From the NCBI GenBank assembly GCA_051453625.1, contig JBOZIK010000001.1:245636686-245700685 (forward strand): a DNA stretch of 64,000 bases, read 5' to 3'. The notes beneath the pieces are model-generated. The model searched no databases. It worked only from the letters and a program-made list of their open reading frames with translations, and had not been told where the DNA came from. Every line of letters begins with the position of its first letter. Within the stretch, counting starts at the first letter, position 1. The position numbers and the translations under genes were made by a program. The DNA is from Welwitschia mirabilis. Lineage: Eukaryota; Gnetophyta; Gnetopsida; Welwitschiales. Of this stretch, positions 22,351 to 35,999 are shown piece after piece.

Positions 22351-24769
22351 CATATGCTAGATGTATCACCATTGGTCTTTCTTCTCATTCATGTGGTTTT
22401 ACTCAAATAAGATTATTTTGTCTTTATTCTAATTTAGCTAAATAAGCAGAAACCATTCTTATGTACATTAGCTATAAAGTTTTAGTAAGCATATGCTTTA
22501 AAGTCAAATTAAAAATATTACCTTTATTAATCAATGAGCTTATTTTGCAATTATACAATTACTAATAGTTTGTCAAATCAAGTTTTGAAGGTCATAGTAA
22601 ACATAGTAAGCTTTTTGAAGTTCAAAGACACTTGCTTATCCATGTTTAACCCTTGAAAAGTAGTGAGATGATATGAAATAATAGTAATGTGGGCAAGTGA
22701 TTATGGTATACAAGGAAGTAATCCCTTTCTCCAAATGGGTATTTAGAAGACAACTATGATATTTTATTTAGCAAAAACAAAGACATGCACTTGTAATAGC
22801 ACATGTGGTTAACTAGTAGATATCCTTGGCTAAAGGGACTAACAAGACATTTTATATGACCTATAGATTATTGTGATCTATGTTACTAAGTCCAAAGAAA
22901 TGAGGTTTGCAATGAAGGAAATACCATTAGAATTGTAGATTCATCTAGATAGAACACTTTTAAAATTTAAATAATAAATTCTTTATAGTTAGTTTTTAGA
23001 GGGTATAATTAAATATCATTGGAATGCTTGTTTAGTTGAGGAATGTGAAATATGCATGAGCATCTTTCATTTTTTCCCTTTGCCTAGTTATATCCTTATA
23101 TGAACTTTATATAATGTGATATCCTTATTGGGGTTAGCTTATAGTTCTGTTTTCAAAAAAGTTGATTGATTTTATAGACATATTGGTTATGCATATTCCA
23201 TCTACAAATAATGCTATACTAAATGAGATTGGATATATTTACACTAGTTCACAAGATAGATCTAGTACACAACCCATTAAGGATTGTAATACAACATGTT
23301 TATTTATGGCTAATATGACCAAATTGTATTTTACAAGATGTGGCATATGCTAGAACATTAGCGAGACATTGGTAAGACTGTCAAGAGTGCAATTACGACT
23401 GCTAGTGAAATGTTTATCCTCATGTATAACTTAGGATTCATGTCTAGAAAAATAATTTGTAATCATAAGCTCAGATGTTTATCTTGAATGTTGATTAAAA
23501 TTACATTATCCAATGTAATCAAAAGTAGTACAAGATAAATTTACACTTTACCAAATGCATGCACTTCATCTTCATCTCTATACTAAAGATTTCATGATAA
23601 CATTATTGAAATCCTTCATCCATTAGTTATCATTAATAAGAACCACATGATCAATATATGGTATTTTAAGGAATTTAGAAGAAATATTTTTGTCTTGGAT
23701 TTACATTACTTCTCTTTGGATTTCATTCCCTTGTCAATATTGATGGGATTTTTTATGATCTCTATGAGAGTAATGGCAATGCTAGTTGTTGCAAAAACCA
23801 TAATGTTCTTCTCCTTCTTGACCATTTTCAATACACTTTTTATAGGTACTTCATCTTCCCTCTTGATTCTTTGTAGATGGAAAAGTCATCAATATGCTCA
23901 TTTTCTAGATCTAGCACTTTCTGCTACTATATCATTTTAAGCAAGGATTACTACCATTTTTAGGAATCATTTCTTTGCAAAGGTAGAGGGGAGGACAACA
24001 CAATGATCATTAGATCTACAATCTTTTTAGTCTCTCATTTGCTTTAGTATTAATAGTTATAAGAGGAATTATCTTAATAAGAAGAGAGGTATGAATCGGA
24101 GAAAGGAAAAATAAAAAAAGAACCCTAAAAAATATTCCAATTAAAAAAAAAAACATAGTCAAAGATTATTAGCATGAAATAAAGACATCCTAAGCATACA
24201 AAACAAGAGAATTAAGAAATCCAGATCTCTAGGCTATAACCCCTTTCTAATTCCATTCCTTTGATTTGTAGGAACTTGTTGCTAACTATCAACATTTAGA
24301 TACCCTATGCTGAGACTGAGGTCTACTACTTATGTTGGATTCACATTCATGATAATAGTAATAGCATTGTACAAGTTTTATGATTCATTTTTATTATAGT
24401 TTTTGAAAAAATTATGTATATATTTTCTTAGAAGATTCAATTTAGATGTCAGTTCGAATGACTGTTAGTATTAAAGATTTGACATTTCTTGTATTGATTC
24501 TTACCACTAAAATTCTATTTTGAAATTAACCGCATTTTTCACTAATAATATTCTATAAACTAATCATAATAATTTACATGATATTATAAGAAGTTTTTAT
24601 TATTTTCTATCAATTTAAAATCCTTATCCATTTACAATAGATGAAAGAGGTCAAAACCCTATTTAACTACACTGCTTACAATCTTAAAATGAAAAGAAAA
24701 TACTATCAAGGAACTTTATTCCTTCCTTTAAATGAGTCCATTTGATAGTAGCCTTTTCCTTTTCAATTT
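22351..24769. other. AT-rich stretch, nothing recognised
   Basis: One 97-codon stop-free frame exists at 23647-23940 on the + strand; its translation is hydrophobic with no recognised domain and no supporting context. A short segment near 24420-24470 resembles 16082-16121, hinting that direct repeat D begins earlier. Confidence 0.4.
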
Positions 24770-25390
24770 CTCATCATTCATACACCCTTCCTTCTCATTC
24801 TTGATTTATCAAGACTCATCACAATAAACCAGCTGAAACAAATCTACAAAAATAAAATTTAGAAAACTTAGAACCATTTCAAAATCTATGAATTTTTATT
24901 TTTTATTTTCTCAAATCTATTTCTGAATTATTCGTTTTTTTAAAGAAGGGTCATTCTTTTGTTTTGAAAATTAATTTACTAACATGAAAGGATTTTATAT
25001 TATTTTTGCATGGATTTATATTGTTAAAATTCTTTTGAATTCATAGTGTATTCTTTAAAAGTATTTCATATATCAATTTTGTACTAAATTAAAAATTTAT
25101 TAATTGTCTTACCATGTTGTCATTTCATTTATTAACATAAAAACCTTGTTACATGTTTACCTTAATTCATCTCTAGTAAAATGTTCTTAATGAATTTTAG
25201 TTACAACTCTGGTTTAGTAAATGATAACACATTAGGAAAAAAGAAGTGGTGGGTAAAAGGTAGTGAAGATTACTATCAAAAGGATAGATTTGAATTTTTC
25301 AGCATTTCACCAATGGTTTTCATGTATTAAAAGGATGGCACTAGGTTAAATATCATAGCAATCAAATCAAAATTTTAACATGTAAAGTTT
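24770..25390 (+). repeat. direct repeat D, copy 2
   Basis: Partner of 16907-17520, same orientation, about 7.8 kb apart (the distance includes no gap). Confidence 0.6.
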
Positions 25391-26260
25391 TAAAAAAACA
25401 TTTTATACCATTATCTACTTTTGAATGCTAGTGAAATTATGAGAAGAGAAATTGATGGATTGAAGACTAAAAATATCTCTTAATATGTTAGGTTAGGAAA
25501 GAATATTAAATTTGAAAAGGTTAAATTAATTACTTTTGGTGGTATAAACTGCTAATCCCACTAGTTATATAAATTAATAATTTTAGTAGTTGAATTAGGC
25601 CAAGTCAGGAATATATCCAAAGCAAGCTATATACTTATAAGAAAAAACATTTTAAGAATCCTTTCTGGAACTAAACAAAATTAGTTAGAATCCTAATATA
25701 AAATAATTCTAATGAAAGTTTAATTAATGCATTAATAAATTCAAGGAATTTCCAAAAATGTTTACCATGATAAAATAGAAATCAAAGGTCTAAAATAGAG
25801 AAGAGAAGATGTCTTAATAACATGAATTAATTTAACAAAATTTTTAATAACATCTTTAGCCAAATAGATTAAGTAAAAAAGTAAGGCAAAAATAAGAATA
25901 GTTACTTCAAATGTAGGATTATGCCTCAACTAGAAGTACTAAAATATTTGATGATAGTGGAAGAGTTAATAAAGTATCTAAAGAAAACACATAAAGTAAC
26001 AAGATTAAAGACATAGTTAATTCTATTTTACTAAATGAAAAGAAAGCTACCATAAACATTCTAGCAAAAAGAAAGAAGAAAGAATACAAAGATGTACCTT
26101 TTATTATATAAACTAAGAAAAGAAAAAAAATCCTCATGAATGAAAAGAAGATGATTGCAATTGATGTAAAATAACTGAAAAAATGAATTAACTTTTAGGG
26201 ATTAATGAAAACTTGTTATGTAAAATATGATGGAAAAATGTTCTAATGAATTATACATAA
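25391..26260. other. A-rich stretch, nothing recognised
   Basis: A 72-codon minus-strand frame at 25919-26137 is Phe/Leu-rich and looks like chance reading of A-rich DNA. No motif. Confidence 0.45.
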
Positions 26261-26261
26261 T

Positions 26262-26738
26262 TTATTATATAAATATTTACTAGATAATTTGTTTTAAGGT
26301 TTCAACTTCTATAAGCATCAATTTATTTAGTTCATACATGAATACTTAAGCTTCATTAGAAAAGATGCTAGAATAATATTCTAAAGAATTTCTTTTAAGG
26401 TTTTCACTTCTTTAATTAAGATAATATTATTTGTTTTCCCTCCTTTAGTTTAGACATGAATACTTAAGCTTCATTAGAAAAGATGCTAGAATAATATTTA
26501 CTAAGTAATTTCTTTTAAGGTTTCTACTTCTTTAGTTAAGATAATATTACATGTTTTCCCTCCTTTATTTTAGACATAAATACTTAAGCTTCATTAGAAA
26601 AGATGCTAGAATAATATTTACTAAGTAATTTCTTTTAAGGTTTCTACTTATTTAATTAAGATAATATTACATGTTTTCCCTCCTTTAGTTTAGACATGAA
26701 ACTTACACTTCATTAGAAAAGATGCTAGAATAATATAA
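26262..26738 (+). repeat. minisatellite, unit about 120 bp
   Basis: Units start at 26341 (118 bp), 26459 (120 bp) and 26579 (120 bp), with a diverged partial unit before (from about 26262) and a partial one after (26699-26738). The second and third units are nearly identical. Landmark: TACTTAAGCTTCATTAGAAA. Head-to-tail order suggests unequal exchange or slippage. Confidence 0.9.
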
Positions 26739-27229
26739 TAACATCGAAAAATTTATATGTTACAATATTGATCTCTCTAGTCCTAGAATATTGATGTATG
26801 CACATAATAATATGTTAGTTGATTAATAAGGATTTCTAGAATGTGAGGAATGACTGATGCTCAAAAGTTATGTTTTATTGTATACTAGTTTTTTGCTACT
26901 TGTTAAGGTACGATTTTTAACAATAGTATAAGATAAAGCTCCTTTAAGAACATTGAGCTTCTAACATTAAATTTACTCAGTATTATTAGAAAAAGGTTAC
27001 ATGTGAATCTAAGTTTAGCCTAATTGAGGATGTGATATCTACTAAGCTAAGAACTAGTATGGATGCCATCAAAAAATAGGTGGTAATAAGAGGAATAAGA
27101 TCTAGTTCTATGCAAGTCATAACATTACAAAGTACTCTTCAAATTTAAGAATTAGAAGAATTTGAATCACATCATGCTTAAGGTTATATGGTTCTATGAG
27201 ATAGAGGGTTTGACATTAGTCAAATGGAC

Positions 27230-27690
27230 TTGAGAAGAAGATTTTGATAAGATATTTGAAAGTTTTTTTTATCTCAATAAGGCTAAAATGGATTAGTCTA
27301 ACTCAATGAAATTAAGAATTTATAGAGCATCTACTCAAGCAATTTAAAAAATTAATAAATCTTAACCCACCTACAATTAGTGAAATGAGAATGTTATTAA
27401 TTATATTCTATACATAGATGGATATAAACCTCTCAAATAAACTTAAAAATTTTAAAATTCTTTGTATATGTAGGATTAATAATATAGAGGTGGAATATGA
27501 TAACGTTCATTTTCCATGTAAATAATACAATAAAGTAAAAGATTTTATCTACTTTTATCTAAGCTAAAATAGAATGCTAGTGAGAAGTATGATAGGAAAA
27601 GGAACTTAAAAAATTTACATACAATTAAAGAATGTGTAATGTGTGGTAAGTTTAGGCATTATGTAAATGACTATTGATTTGAAAAGGACA
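27230..27690 (+). pseudogene. retrotransposon gag relic with CCHC zinc knuckle
   Basis: At 27633-27674 the + strand reads CVMCGKFRHYVNDY. The spacing is exactly that of the CX2CX4HX4C retrotransposon zinc knuckle, with the last Cys changed to Tyr (TGT to TAT). Upstream is a basic, Lys/Arg-rich stretch as usual before a knuckle, and a partly open frame back to about 27240 containing FDKIFESFFYLNKAKMD. The family is unclear: spacing and basic run fit Ty1/copia Gag, but gypsy is possible. In-frame stops show it is dead. Confidence 0.55.
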
Positions 27691-27699
27691 AAGATGGTT

Positions 27700-29660
27700 T
27701 TTAGTAAGTGGGAAATAAGAAAGAAATAAATATTATAAAAAATTCATAGTAAATGAATAAATAGCTAAAACAAAATAATACTAATAACATTGAGTAGGAG
27801 GTATCAAAGAAGAAGTAAGACAAAAAGGAAGAAAATGTAGATAACATAGGAAAGTTTGAGGAATAGAGTAACTTACTAAACATGGTAAATAGGATGATAA
27901 TGAATCCTAAAAAAGTATAATTCATGATTAAAGAGTTAGGTATACCCTAGCAAATTTAGGCTCAACAAGAAGTATAAAAAAATAAATAAATGAGTCATAT
28001 AGAACTCTAAATAATTTTAGAGAAAGAATGAAGATCTTATAAAAGTACAACAATGATAATGATTAGTTAGAACATAAGGGGATTAATAGTAGCTCAAAAT
28101 CACTTCTCTAGAGTTGATGATTATGAAGTATAAACTAAAAATAATATAATGAAATATCTAAATTTTTAGCTAGTTACACTTAAAATTTTTCATGTATTAG
28201 AATGTCAATAGTTTATTTTGTGGTTAACAGTAGACTCAAGTAAATACTTCATTCTATAAATAAATTTATTTTATCTTATAATGCATTGAATCTTTTAGTA
28301 TGTAGATTACAAAGTAATTAGTGATGAAAATTATAGTTACTTTACTTTTGTTTTTACTACTCTAGAACTTCCATGCATCATTTAATCTTTCTAGTGGTCC
28401 ATAGATAGTAGAGTATTCTACTTTAATATATGATTGAGCTATAAATACTTATTCTTAAATTGCTAAGATAACAGTCATATTTCTAAGAACATAACATATG
28501 CTAATGTGGACAATGAGCTATGATTTCAATGAAAATTTATGAATTTATTTACTTAAAATAAATTATTCCATAATAACTATTTCATAATATCCTCAAGTTT
28601 AATGCATAAAACTTTGTAGATTAGACTAGCCAAAATAAAGTTTTTATAGACTCTCAAAAATTAAATAAAAGTTTAGTTTCTTTTAATTTTTAAGTAATCT
28701 ATATAATTTTATTTATTTAAGATTCGCTTTTAGTGATATAAGTGATATTCCTATATTATATTTTAAAAATTTTACTTTTTTGCAATTCATTCAAATTTTA
28801 AACTCTTTGGCTTATACAAATGATAAAATGTAATAAGTTCTTTAAATTATAAGTCTCTATTAAACAACTCTACCTTCACTAGAATTCTTTAAAATTTTGC
28901 TTAATCATTGTAATCCACAACACATTTGATTTACTAGCTTCATTAGTTCTTCCTTTTTCTATTCTAAAGAAAGTAAGAATATGCTCATTAAGAATTGAAT
29001 TCACTTATATTAAGATGAATACCTAGAGTTTTGAACCTATATATTTGTATATTTGCATTAAGACCAAGGATGGTTACATCCAACATAAAGTTGTGATTAT
29101 TTACTAGCTAATATTCTAAAGTAGTTAAAATTTACTTTAAATCCTAAGAATAGAATTATATTAATAAATGACTTAAAGGTTCTTTTAACTATAAAGCTAT
29201 ATTTATTTCTTTTTAAATATACTTTTATAACTATAAAATATATCTTTATGTTTTGATTCTTTTTAATAGCTAAGATCAGTTTTTTGAATAATTATTTTGA
29301 AATACAGTTTATCTATTATTCATAATTCTGTTAAATTTTTTTCTTAATAATGGTCATTAACCATCAAGATGTTCTTTTGCTCTAGAAGTTATCTTATAGA
29401 TAAATACCTTGCATAACATTGGTATTCATTAGAATATGTAGTTCTAAGTTTAAAAACATATCAAATGATAATTAAAATGTAAATAGTCATTTATATTATA
29501 ATTAAACTCATCTTATATTATATCATTCTTAAAGTATAATTTCCCCACTCCTTTATTGTTTTAATTTTTAATTTTTCTAAGAGAGTTTAAAAGGATTTTA
29601 AATTATAAATTAAAACTACTATATTTTAGATGATACTTAAAGTGTAGTTAGCTTCCTACT
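27700..29660. other. AT-rich stretch, nothing firm
   Basis: If the relic at 27230 were a copia element, protease, integrase and RT should follow, but no motif is legible on either strand. Confidence 0.4.
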
Positions 29661-29671
29661 AAATTATTTAA

Positions 29672-29690
29672 TTTAAGATCTAGTGGGAGT
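29672..29690 (+). promoter_or_regulatory. possible polypurine tract / LTR start (copia-like)
   Basis: AGTGGGAGTGTTT reads like the typical junction of a copia-type polypurine tract with an LTR beginning TGTT. No matching LTR pair was found. Confidence 0.25.
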
Positions 29691-29991
29691 GTTTAAAAAA
29701 AATTAAAGGATATACTAAGAAGAGTACATTCTCTTAGGCAAGTAAAAAAATAAAAGGATTTAAACCTAGATCATGAATATTGACTACATCATGGTGTTCT
29801 CATGGTAATCATAGTACATTGTTAAAGGCCTTATTTAGGACACTTATGCTAATACATTTGAGTAAAATAATATATGCATATATGTCTAATATTTCTAAAT
29901 ATAAACCTCTTTCATTTTTATTTTATCATTTTTCTAATCCAAAGTATTTAACTATGGATGCTTCCTAAGACAAAGTAATAAGATAATATGG

Positions 29992-30130
29992 TTTACATGT
30001 TTTTATAGATATTTTGTAATCCTTCTTTTAAAGAATTGGTTTGTATGTATTCTATTTTAGATTACATGTTTTTCTAGACTTTTTATATCCTCTCATTTTA
30101 AAGAATTAGTTTGTATGTATCTTCTTTTAG
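29992..30130 (+). repeat. two-copy tandem repeat, unit about 69 bp
   Basis: 29992-30060 and 30062-30130 share TTACATGTTTTT, TTTTAAAGAATT and GTTTGTATGTAT in the same order. Confidence 0.8.
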
Positions 30131-31572
30131 ATCATTTCAAGAATTTTTTTCTAGATTTTTCATACGTATATTAATAATTTGAATTTATGAATAAAATAAT
30201 TAATGTATTTTTCATTTTTTCCTTACTAATTTATGTATAATATCTATAATAAGAAGAGGTTTTTATTTCTCAATTGAGATATGTAGATTTAAAGATAGAT
30301 TAATTTTTGTTCTTTATGAATTTTCACGGTTTTTAAGAGTGATATACTTCGGTTTATGTTTTAGTTCTTTAAACATTCACTATAAAAATTTTCATTTTTT
30401 CTTTAAGGAAAAAATTTAGGATCATAAACTTAGAGTTGATATAGTGATTAGCAATTTATTTTTCTTAAATTTATATCATGATAAATTGTTTTTTTTGAAA
30501 GTAAATTTTTTTAATTAAGGATTTCTTGTTAACTTAATTTAAATCATTCATGATCTTTAGCATTTCCTTTGTGCTTCATGTGGGATATGGTTTAGGTTTT
30601 ATTTTTTATTTTTCATAATTTAAAAGTTTTTGTCTTAATCTCTATAGGTAAAGTAGCCTTCTCTTATAAACCAATTCATATGAAATAAATTTAATGAATC
30701 TTTTTGATGTCATTATGTAAGTGCATAATGTTTCACCAACTTTATTAGTTTAATATATTTTTTAATAATTAATTATCTTAGTTATAATTATACTAATTTA
30801 TGTGTCTGTTATTTCCACTTAACCATTGAATCAAGGATGATAGGATAAAGATAATTTATGATATGTCCCATTATCACATAATAAATTCAAGAATAACTTC
30901 TAAAAAAATTTTCCAAGCAAAATTAAAAATCTAAGAGCTCCAAATTTATGGATGATGCCATTGAAAACTAATTGATCATAATATTAAAATATCAATTTCA
31001 GACAAACTCATCTTTAATTCATTGATATGATAATTTATAAAAATAAGGATTTATTTATTCTTATAGGATTTATAATTGATAGTCTCTTTAAGATACATCT
31101 CCTATACATCCAAGGGTTTTAGAGCTTTGATTCATTGCTTAAGATTTTTTATTATTTATAATATTATTTCTTCTCTCTAAAATTTATGACATTTTTTCAC
31201 ATATTTATAAGTGTATTTAACTATAATGTATTAATAGTATCCTAAATTAACATTTTAAATGGTACTCTTTTTCCTTCAAGTTGGATTCCTTGGATATTTT
31301 TATATATTTCTTGAAGAATATCTTTCTATAACTTATCTTACACATATATCCTTTTAATTTAATCTTTTTATAATTTAAATATAGTTATATTATGACATAG
31401 ATATTCTTTTATTCTCTAAGTAATCTTTTCTCTTTGTAACATTTTAGGCATGAAGGAAGTTTCTTAATTACTAACTAATTAGCCATGTCTATACCATAAA
31501 GAACTTTGTAAAGTTAAAATTGTTATTTACCTAGAAATTCATTTCATATTTCTAAAATTTTTCTATCTTTAT
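30131..31572. other. AT-rich stretch, nothing recognised
   Basis: No legible motif or frame. Confidence 0.5.
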
Positions 31573-32067
31573 AACATATTAATGATAATAGTAAAGGCCT
31601 AGCTTGCTAATCATAACTTGTCTTATCATATTCTAGTAAGCATTTTGAATGTGGATTCAAGGCAAAAGAAACTAAGATTGAGTAATCAAGTAAATATAAT
31701 TTATTTTTCTCAAAAATTAAATCAAATAACTTCAATTTCAAGAAAATCCCATTATAAAATAAATAATATATAAGTAAGAACTACTTGAAGTTAATGTAAC
31801 TATGCACATAAAAAGGAAAATGAATGATAACTAATTTAATAATGCTAATAGTCTATCACCATATTAAAACTACCTAAAAGTATATAAAATGATCTACAAA
31901 TTGGTTTCTAATAAGTACATGAATGAATTGCATATCACATAATAAAAGAAAAGATTAATGTATACTATAAATCATATCATGTATTATACTAGTTAAATAT
32001 ATAAGAACTTTATAGAAAACTAAAAAATATAGAATAATAACTAAGTCATTAGATGGAATTCAACTTG
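31573..32067 (+). repeat. 0.5-kb tandem duplication, copy 1
   Basis: 495 bp repeated head-to-tail at 32133-32620, without any gap between. Landmarks include TCTTATCATATTCTAGTAAG, ACTATGCACATAAAAAGGAA and AGATGGAATTCAACTTG. Divergence is visibly higher than in the gap-flanking duplicates, so this looks like a genuine old tandem duplication. Confidence 0.85.
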
Positions 32068-32132
32068 AAATTTTTTTTATGTCCTAAGTTCTAAAAATGT
32101 TTCTTAAAATTTTATAGGTCCTAAAATTTTAT

Positions 32133-32620
32133 AACATGTTAATAGTAGTAGAAAGGACTAGCAAGATTAATCAGAACCAGTCTTATCATATTCTAGTAAG
32201 CATTTTAAATATGGACTCAAGGAAAAAGAAAATAAGCTTGAGTAATCAAGTAAATATAATTTCTTTTATCAATAATCAAAGAACTTTAATTTCAAAAAAA
32301 TTCCATTCTAAAATAAATAATAGCTAAATAAGGGCTACTTGAGTTTAATATAACTATGCACATAAAAAGGAAAATAAATGAAATTGATTTAACAATGCTA
32401 ATAGTGTATTACCATATAAAAAATGCTTGAATGTATAGTAAAATGACTACAAATTGGTTCCTAATGAGTACATGAATGAATTGCATATTACATAATAACA
32501 AAAAAGATGAATTTGTACTAGAAATTATATCATGCATTAAACTAGTTAAGTGCATAAGAAGTTTATAAAAAACTGAAAAATAAGAAATAAAGACTATGTC
32601 ATTAGATGGAATTCAACTTG
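32133..32620 (+). repeat. 0.5-kb tandem duplication, copy 2
   Basis: Partner of 31573-32067. A 63-codon stop-free frame (32136-32327) exists only in this copy and is not supported by the other, so I do not call a gene. Confidence 0.85.
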
Positions 32621-35497
32621 TAAATTTAACTACAAATATTGAACTTTAGATATAATTAAATTTAAAATGAAAAAGTAAAATTAAAAGTATAAAATAAAAT
32701 AAATTATCTATTTTAGAATAATTCCAATAGCATTTCAATAAGGAGTCCTGGAATGAATTACATGTCATGGGATCAAAATGTATATGTAGTAAAATAAGCT
32801 CTGAAAATAATCATTTAGTGTAGATAAATATAGTAAAAGAAGAATTCAAAAATTTTTTAAAAGAATTATCCAACATTTAAATATCTTTTCAGATAGATAA
32901 AGGTTATATTTATATTTAAATTCCATAAGAATAATTAGAAAGATTATAATGAATTCTAAGTTGAATTAAATATGATGAGGTGGAATTCCAAATGATTAGT
33001 AATTTAGTGCTACTTTAGTCCTTAGAATCCTTATTATTTTTTCATTCTTGATTTTATCCATCACATATTGATAGAACATGCTAAATCTTCAATTATTATT
33101 GTAGTTTTGTCACATGGAGTCATAATTTCTATCACATGAAAATCATTTGTTGATAAGTCATCTTGACTAGATATTAGCTCTTATCACATTGGGATCATAA
33201 TGGTAACTAAATATCATGAAATAATCTTATCACACAATGATTAAATTTTCTGTCACAAGTTTACTATGGGCTAATGGGTATTAACAACCATTCCCTTATT
33301 ATCATTAGATTTTTTAATAAATAACTTATTACATTATTTTATGATAATTATTATAACATATATAATATAGCATGATAAATGTGCACCAAATTAAATAAAA
33401 TCATTAGACCTTATCATAGATCTATATCATTTTATAATAGTCCTATCCTAATAATAATAAAAAAATGTAGAAATCTTAACATGAAAATAATGTTTTAATG
33501 ATTATATTGTGCAAAATGAATTTGAAACATTAATTGAATGTTTTTTAAATAAAATTGATGTCTAAAATAGACTACTTTTGCATTAAAACATATGCAAATG
33601 CATGAATTTATTAGCCTATAATAGCTCCATTATTAATCTATGATGATAAATTTGTTACTTAATTGATTAAACAATTAAGACAAATGTCACATCATATTAA
33701 AAAAAGATATTTTAGTATTATTAAAAATATTATTACATTTATTTTTCAAGAATTACAAAATAAATCATCATATCAAACTATTAGGATTCCATATCTTATA
33801 ATCCTCGAGTTCACTAGGATGTGGTAGACTTCTTCCTTATCCAATCTCAAGACCTAAATGCATCTTAATTTTTCTGACTTATCTATAAGATTAGTAATTC
33901 TAGAATCTATGTCCTACACTGATTCACAAAATTATATTCTAGTTTGCTAAATTTCTTCTCTTAACATAATGAAGTATTATACAATGAATGCCCTTAAGCT
34001 AGTGTCTAATTATATTATTTGTAATTCAAGGGAATGCATCTCTTCCTTTTTTTTAGTAAGGTAAATTTTTATGACTTCTTTGGTTATCAAAGCCTAGTCC
34101 TTCACTATCATAATCATTCTTAGATACTGATAATCCTTTTACATCTAAAACAAAACAAGCCATGGTAAAGGTTTTATTATTATAATTGATTAGAAGAGAG
34201 CTAAGAAAACTTATTCACATATTGTTTATTCATCTATATCTATTTAGAACATCTTTGTTAAACATTTTTAATTAAACAAAACATTTAAAGGAATGTAATA
34301 TTATGTAAATATTTACATGGGACTTAATGGGAAAAGATTATTCCCATATCATATAAGATGAACATAATTTCTTAAAATGTCTAAAGATTTACTAACGTTC
34401 TCTAGCATACGTAAACTAGAGAGGTCCTCTTTAGCATTTCTATATTTTTATATTTTTTGTTATTTTAGAAGATTAAGGTTTTAGTTATAAATTTGAAGTT
34501 TGCTTTTATGGGTAGATTCATCTTTCTAAAGTCTTCACTACATAACGTATTAAAGGGGTAGGCGGATCCATCATCTTAGTGTCTTTCTTTTAAATACCAC
34601 ACATTTTTCTTTTGGATTAACTCCTAAATAGAGGTCTTATTTGATCATTTTTTCTACTCCAACTGAGATGTTTCACATTTTATTAATTTATGAACCAAAT
34701 CAAATGTAAGAAAGACACCAACTTTGGAGGGACTTAACTCATATGTTACCTTTCATTCTTTAGTATTTTTTAAGTATATTATAATATGCCTAAGTCCTAT
34801 TTAAAAAATTTTGGTAAAGATATTTTTTCATTTATATCCTATTGAGAAAGATGCTTAGATGTAGTTTAAAAGTTAGTCTGGTTTCTTAGATACAGTATCT
34901 CAATCTCCTTAGATGTTTTAACATTACTTTATCTAAAGTAATTCTTGATTAGGATAATAAAAGGATTTATAATTTATTTAATATATTTTATTATTCTACT
35001 CTTTTATTTTAAGAATTAAATAAAACAATTTAACCTTTAAATATCTCTATTTTATTAGATAATTTTACCATACAATCTTCGATTAAAGTTGTAACTTTAT
35101 CTCTAAGAGATTCATGTCCTTTATTTTGGCTTTATATATGATTTTATATGTATCCTACTAGATAGAAAATTCATAGTAAATTGTAAAATGAAAATCCTAG
35201 GCCTTCCAGTAAGATAGGTTTAATTGGTTAATAGAATTATACTTTTTTAAGAGTTTAGAATTATGCTTACTATACAAGGGAAAAAAGTAGATTCATAAGT
35301 CAAATCTTCATGAGAGTTTGTTATGTAAATAAATTTTAAAATTGAATAATCAAATTTAGAATAATTTTTTTAATTTTAAGATTTTAGGATATGGTTGTTA
35401 AAGTTAGGATGACATGACAAAAGTAGAAGGTTTACCAAGTAGAAAGTATCTTTTTAAAAAGGAGGCTTTAGTAATCATTGACATAAGATGATAATTA
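32621..35497. other. AT-rich stretch, nothing recognised
   Basis: Between about 33055 and 33270 a TATCACA/TGTCACA word recurs about six times at irregular intervals of roughly 25-55 bases. This could be an LTR enhancer relic. No coding motif is legible. Confidence 0.45.
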
Positions 35498-35524
35498 AGT
35501 TTTTTAAGTTTTTAATCATTTAAA
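35498..35524 (+). repeat. 27-bp duplicate flanking a sized gap, left copy
   Basis: Matches 35845-35871 with one difference. Confidence 0.7.
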
Positions 35525-35833
35525 NNNNNNNNNNNNNNNNNNNNNNNNNNNNNNNNNNNNNNNNNNNNNNNNNNNNNNNNNNNNNNNNNNNNNNNNNNNN
35601 NNNNNNNNNNNNNNNNNNNNNNNNNNNNNNNNNNNNNNNNNNNNNNNNNNNNNNNNNNNNNNNNNNNNNNNNNNNNNNNNNNNNNNNNNNNNNNNNNNNN
35701 NNNNNNNNNNNNNNNNNNNNNNNNNNNNNNNNNNNNNNNNNNNNNNNNNNNNNNNNNNNNNNNNNNNNNNNNNNNNNNNNNNNNNNNNNNNNNNNNNNNN
35801 NNNNNNNNNNNNNNNNNNNNNNNNNNNNNNNNN
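35525..35833. other. assembly gap, 309 N
   Basis: Flanked by the 27-bp near-duplicates. Confidence 0.95.
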
Positions 35834-35844
35834 TAATTGAAAAG

Positions 35845-35871
35845 AGTTTTTTAAGTTTTTAACCATTTAAA
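35845..35871 (+). repeat. 27-bp duplicate flanking a sized gap, right copy
   Basis: Partner of 35498-35524. Confidence 0.7.
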
Positions 35872-35999
35872 TAATGGACCTCTAGTTACATCTTTAAAGG
35901 TTACTGACGAAATCATTTCTAATGATAATAACATTTTCATTTTTTTTGAGGACTATTTTCACATTATATTTTAAGAAACACCTATCAACTATGCTGATT

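Noticed and set aside
23647-23940. 97-codon + strand frame with a hydrophobic centre
   Set aside because: No recognisable domain or neighbouring evidence; composition alone explains it.
26262-26738. CRISPR-like array
   Set aside because: Units are contiguous 118-120-bp repeats without unique spacers in a plant genome; this is a minisatellite.
32136-32327. 63-codon + strand frame
   Set aside because: Open only in the second copy of the tandem duplication; the first copy has stops, so not a conserved gene.
35516-35866. 116-codon minus-strand frame
   Set aside because: Almost entirely N; only about a dozen real codons.
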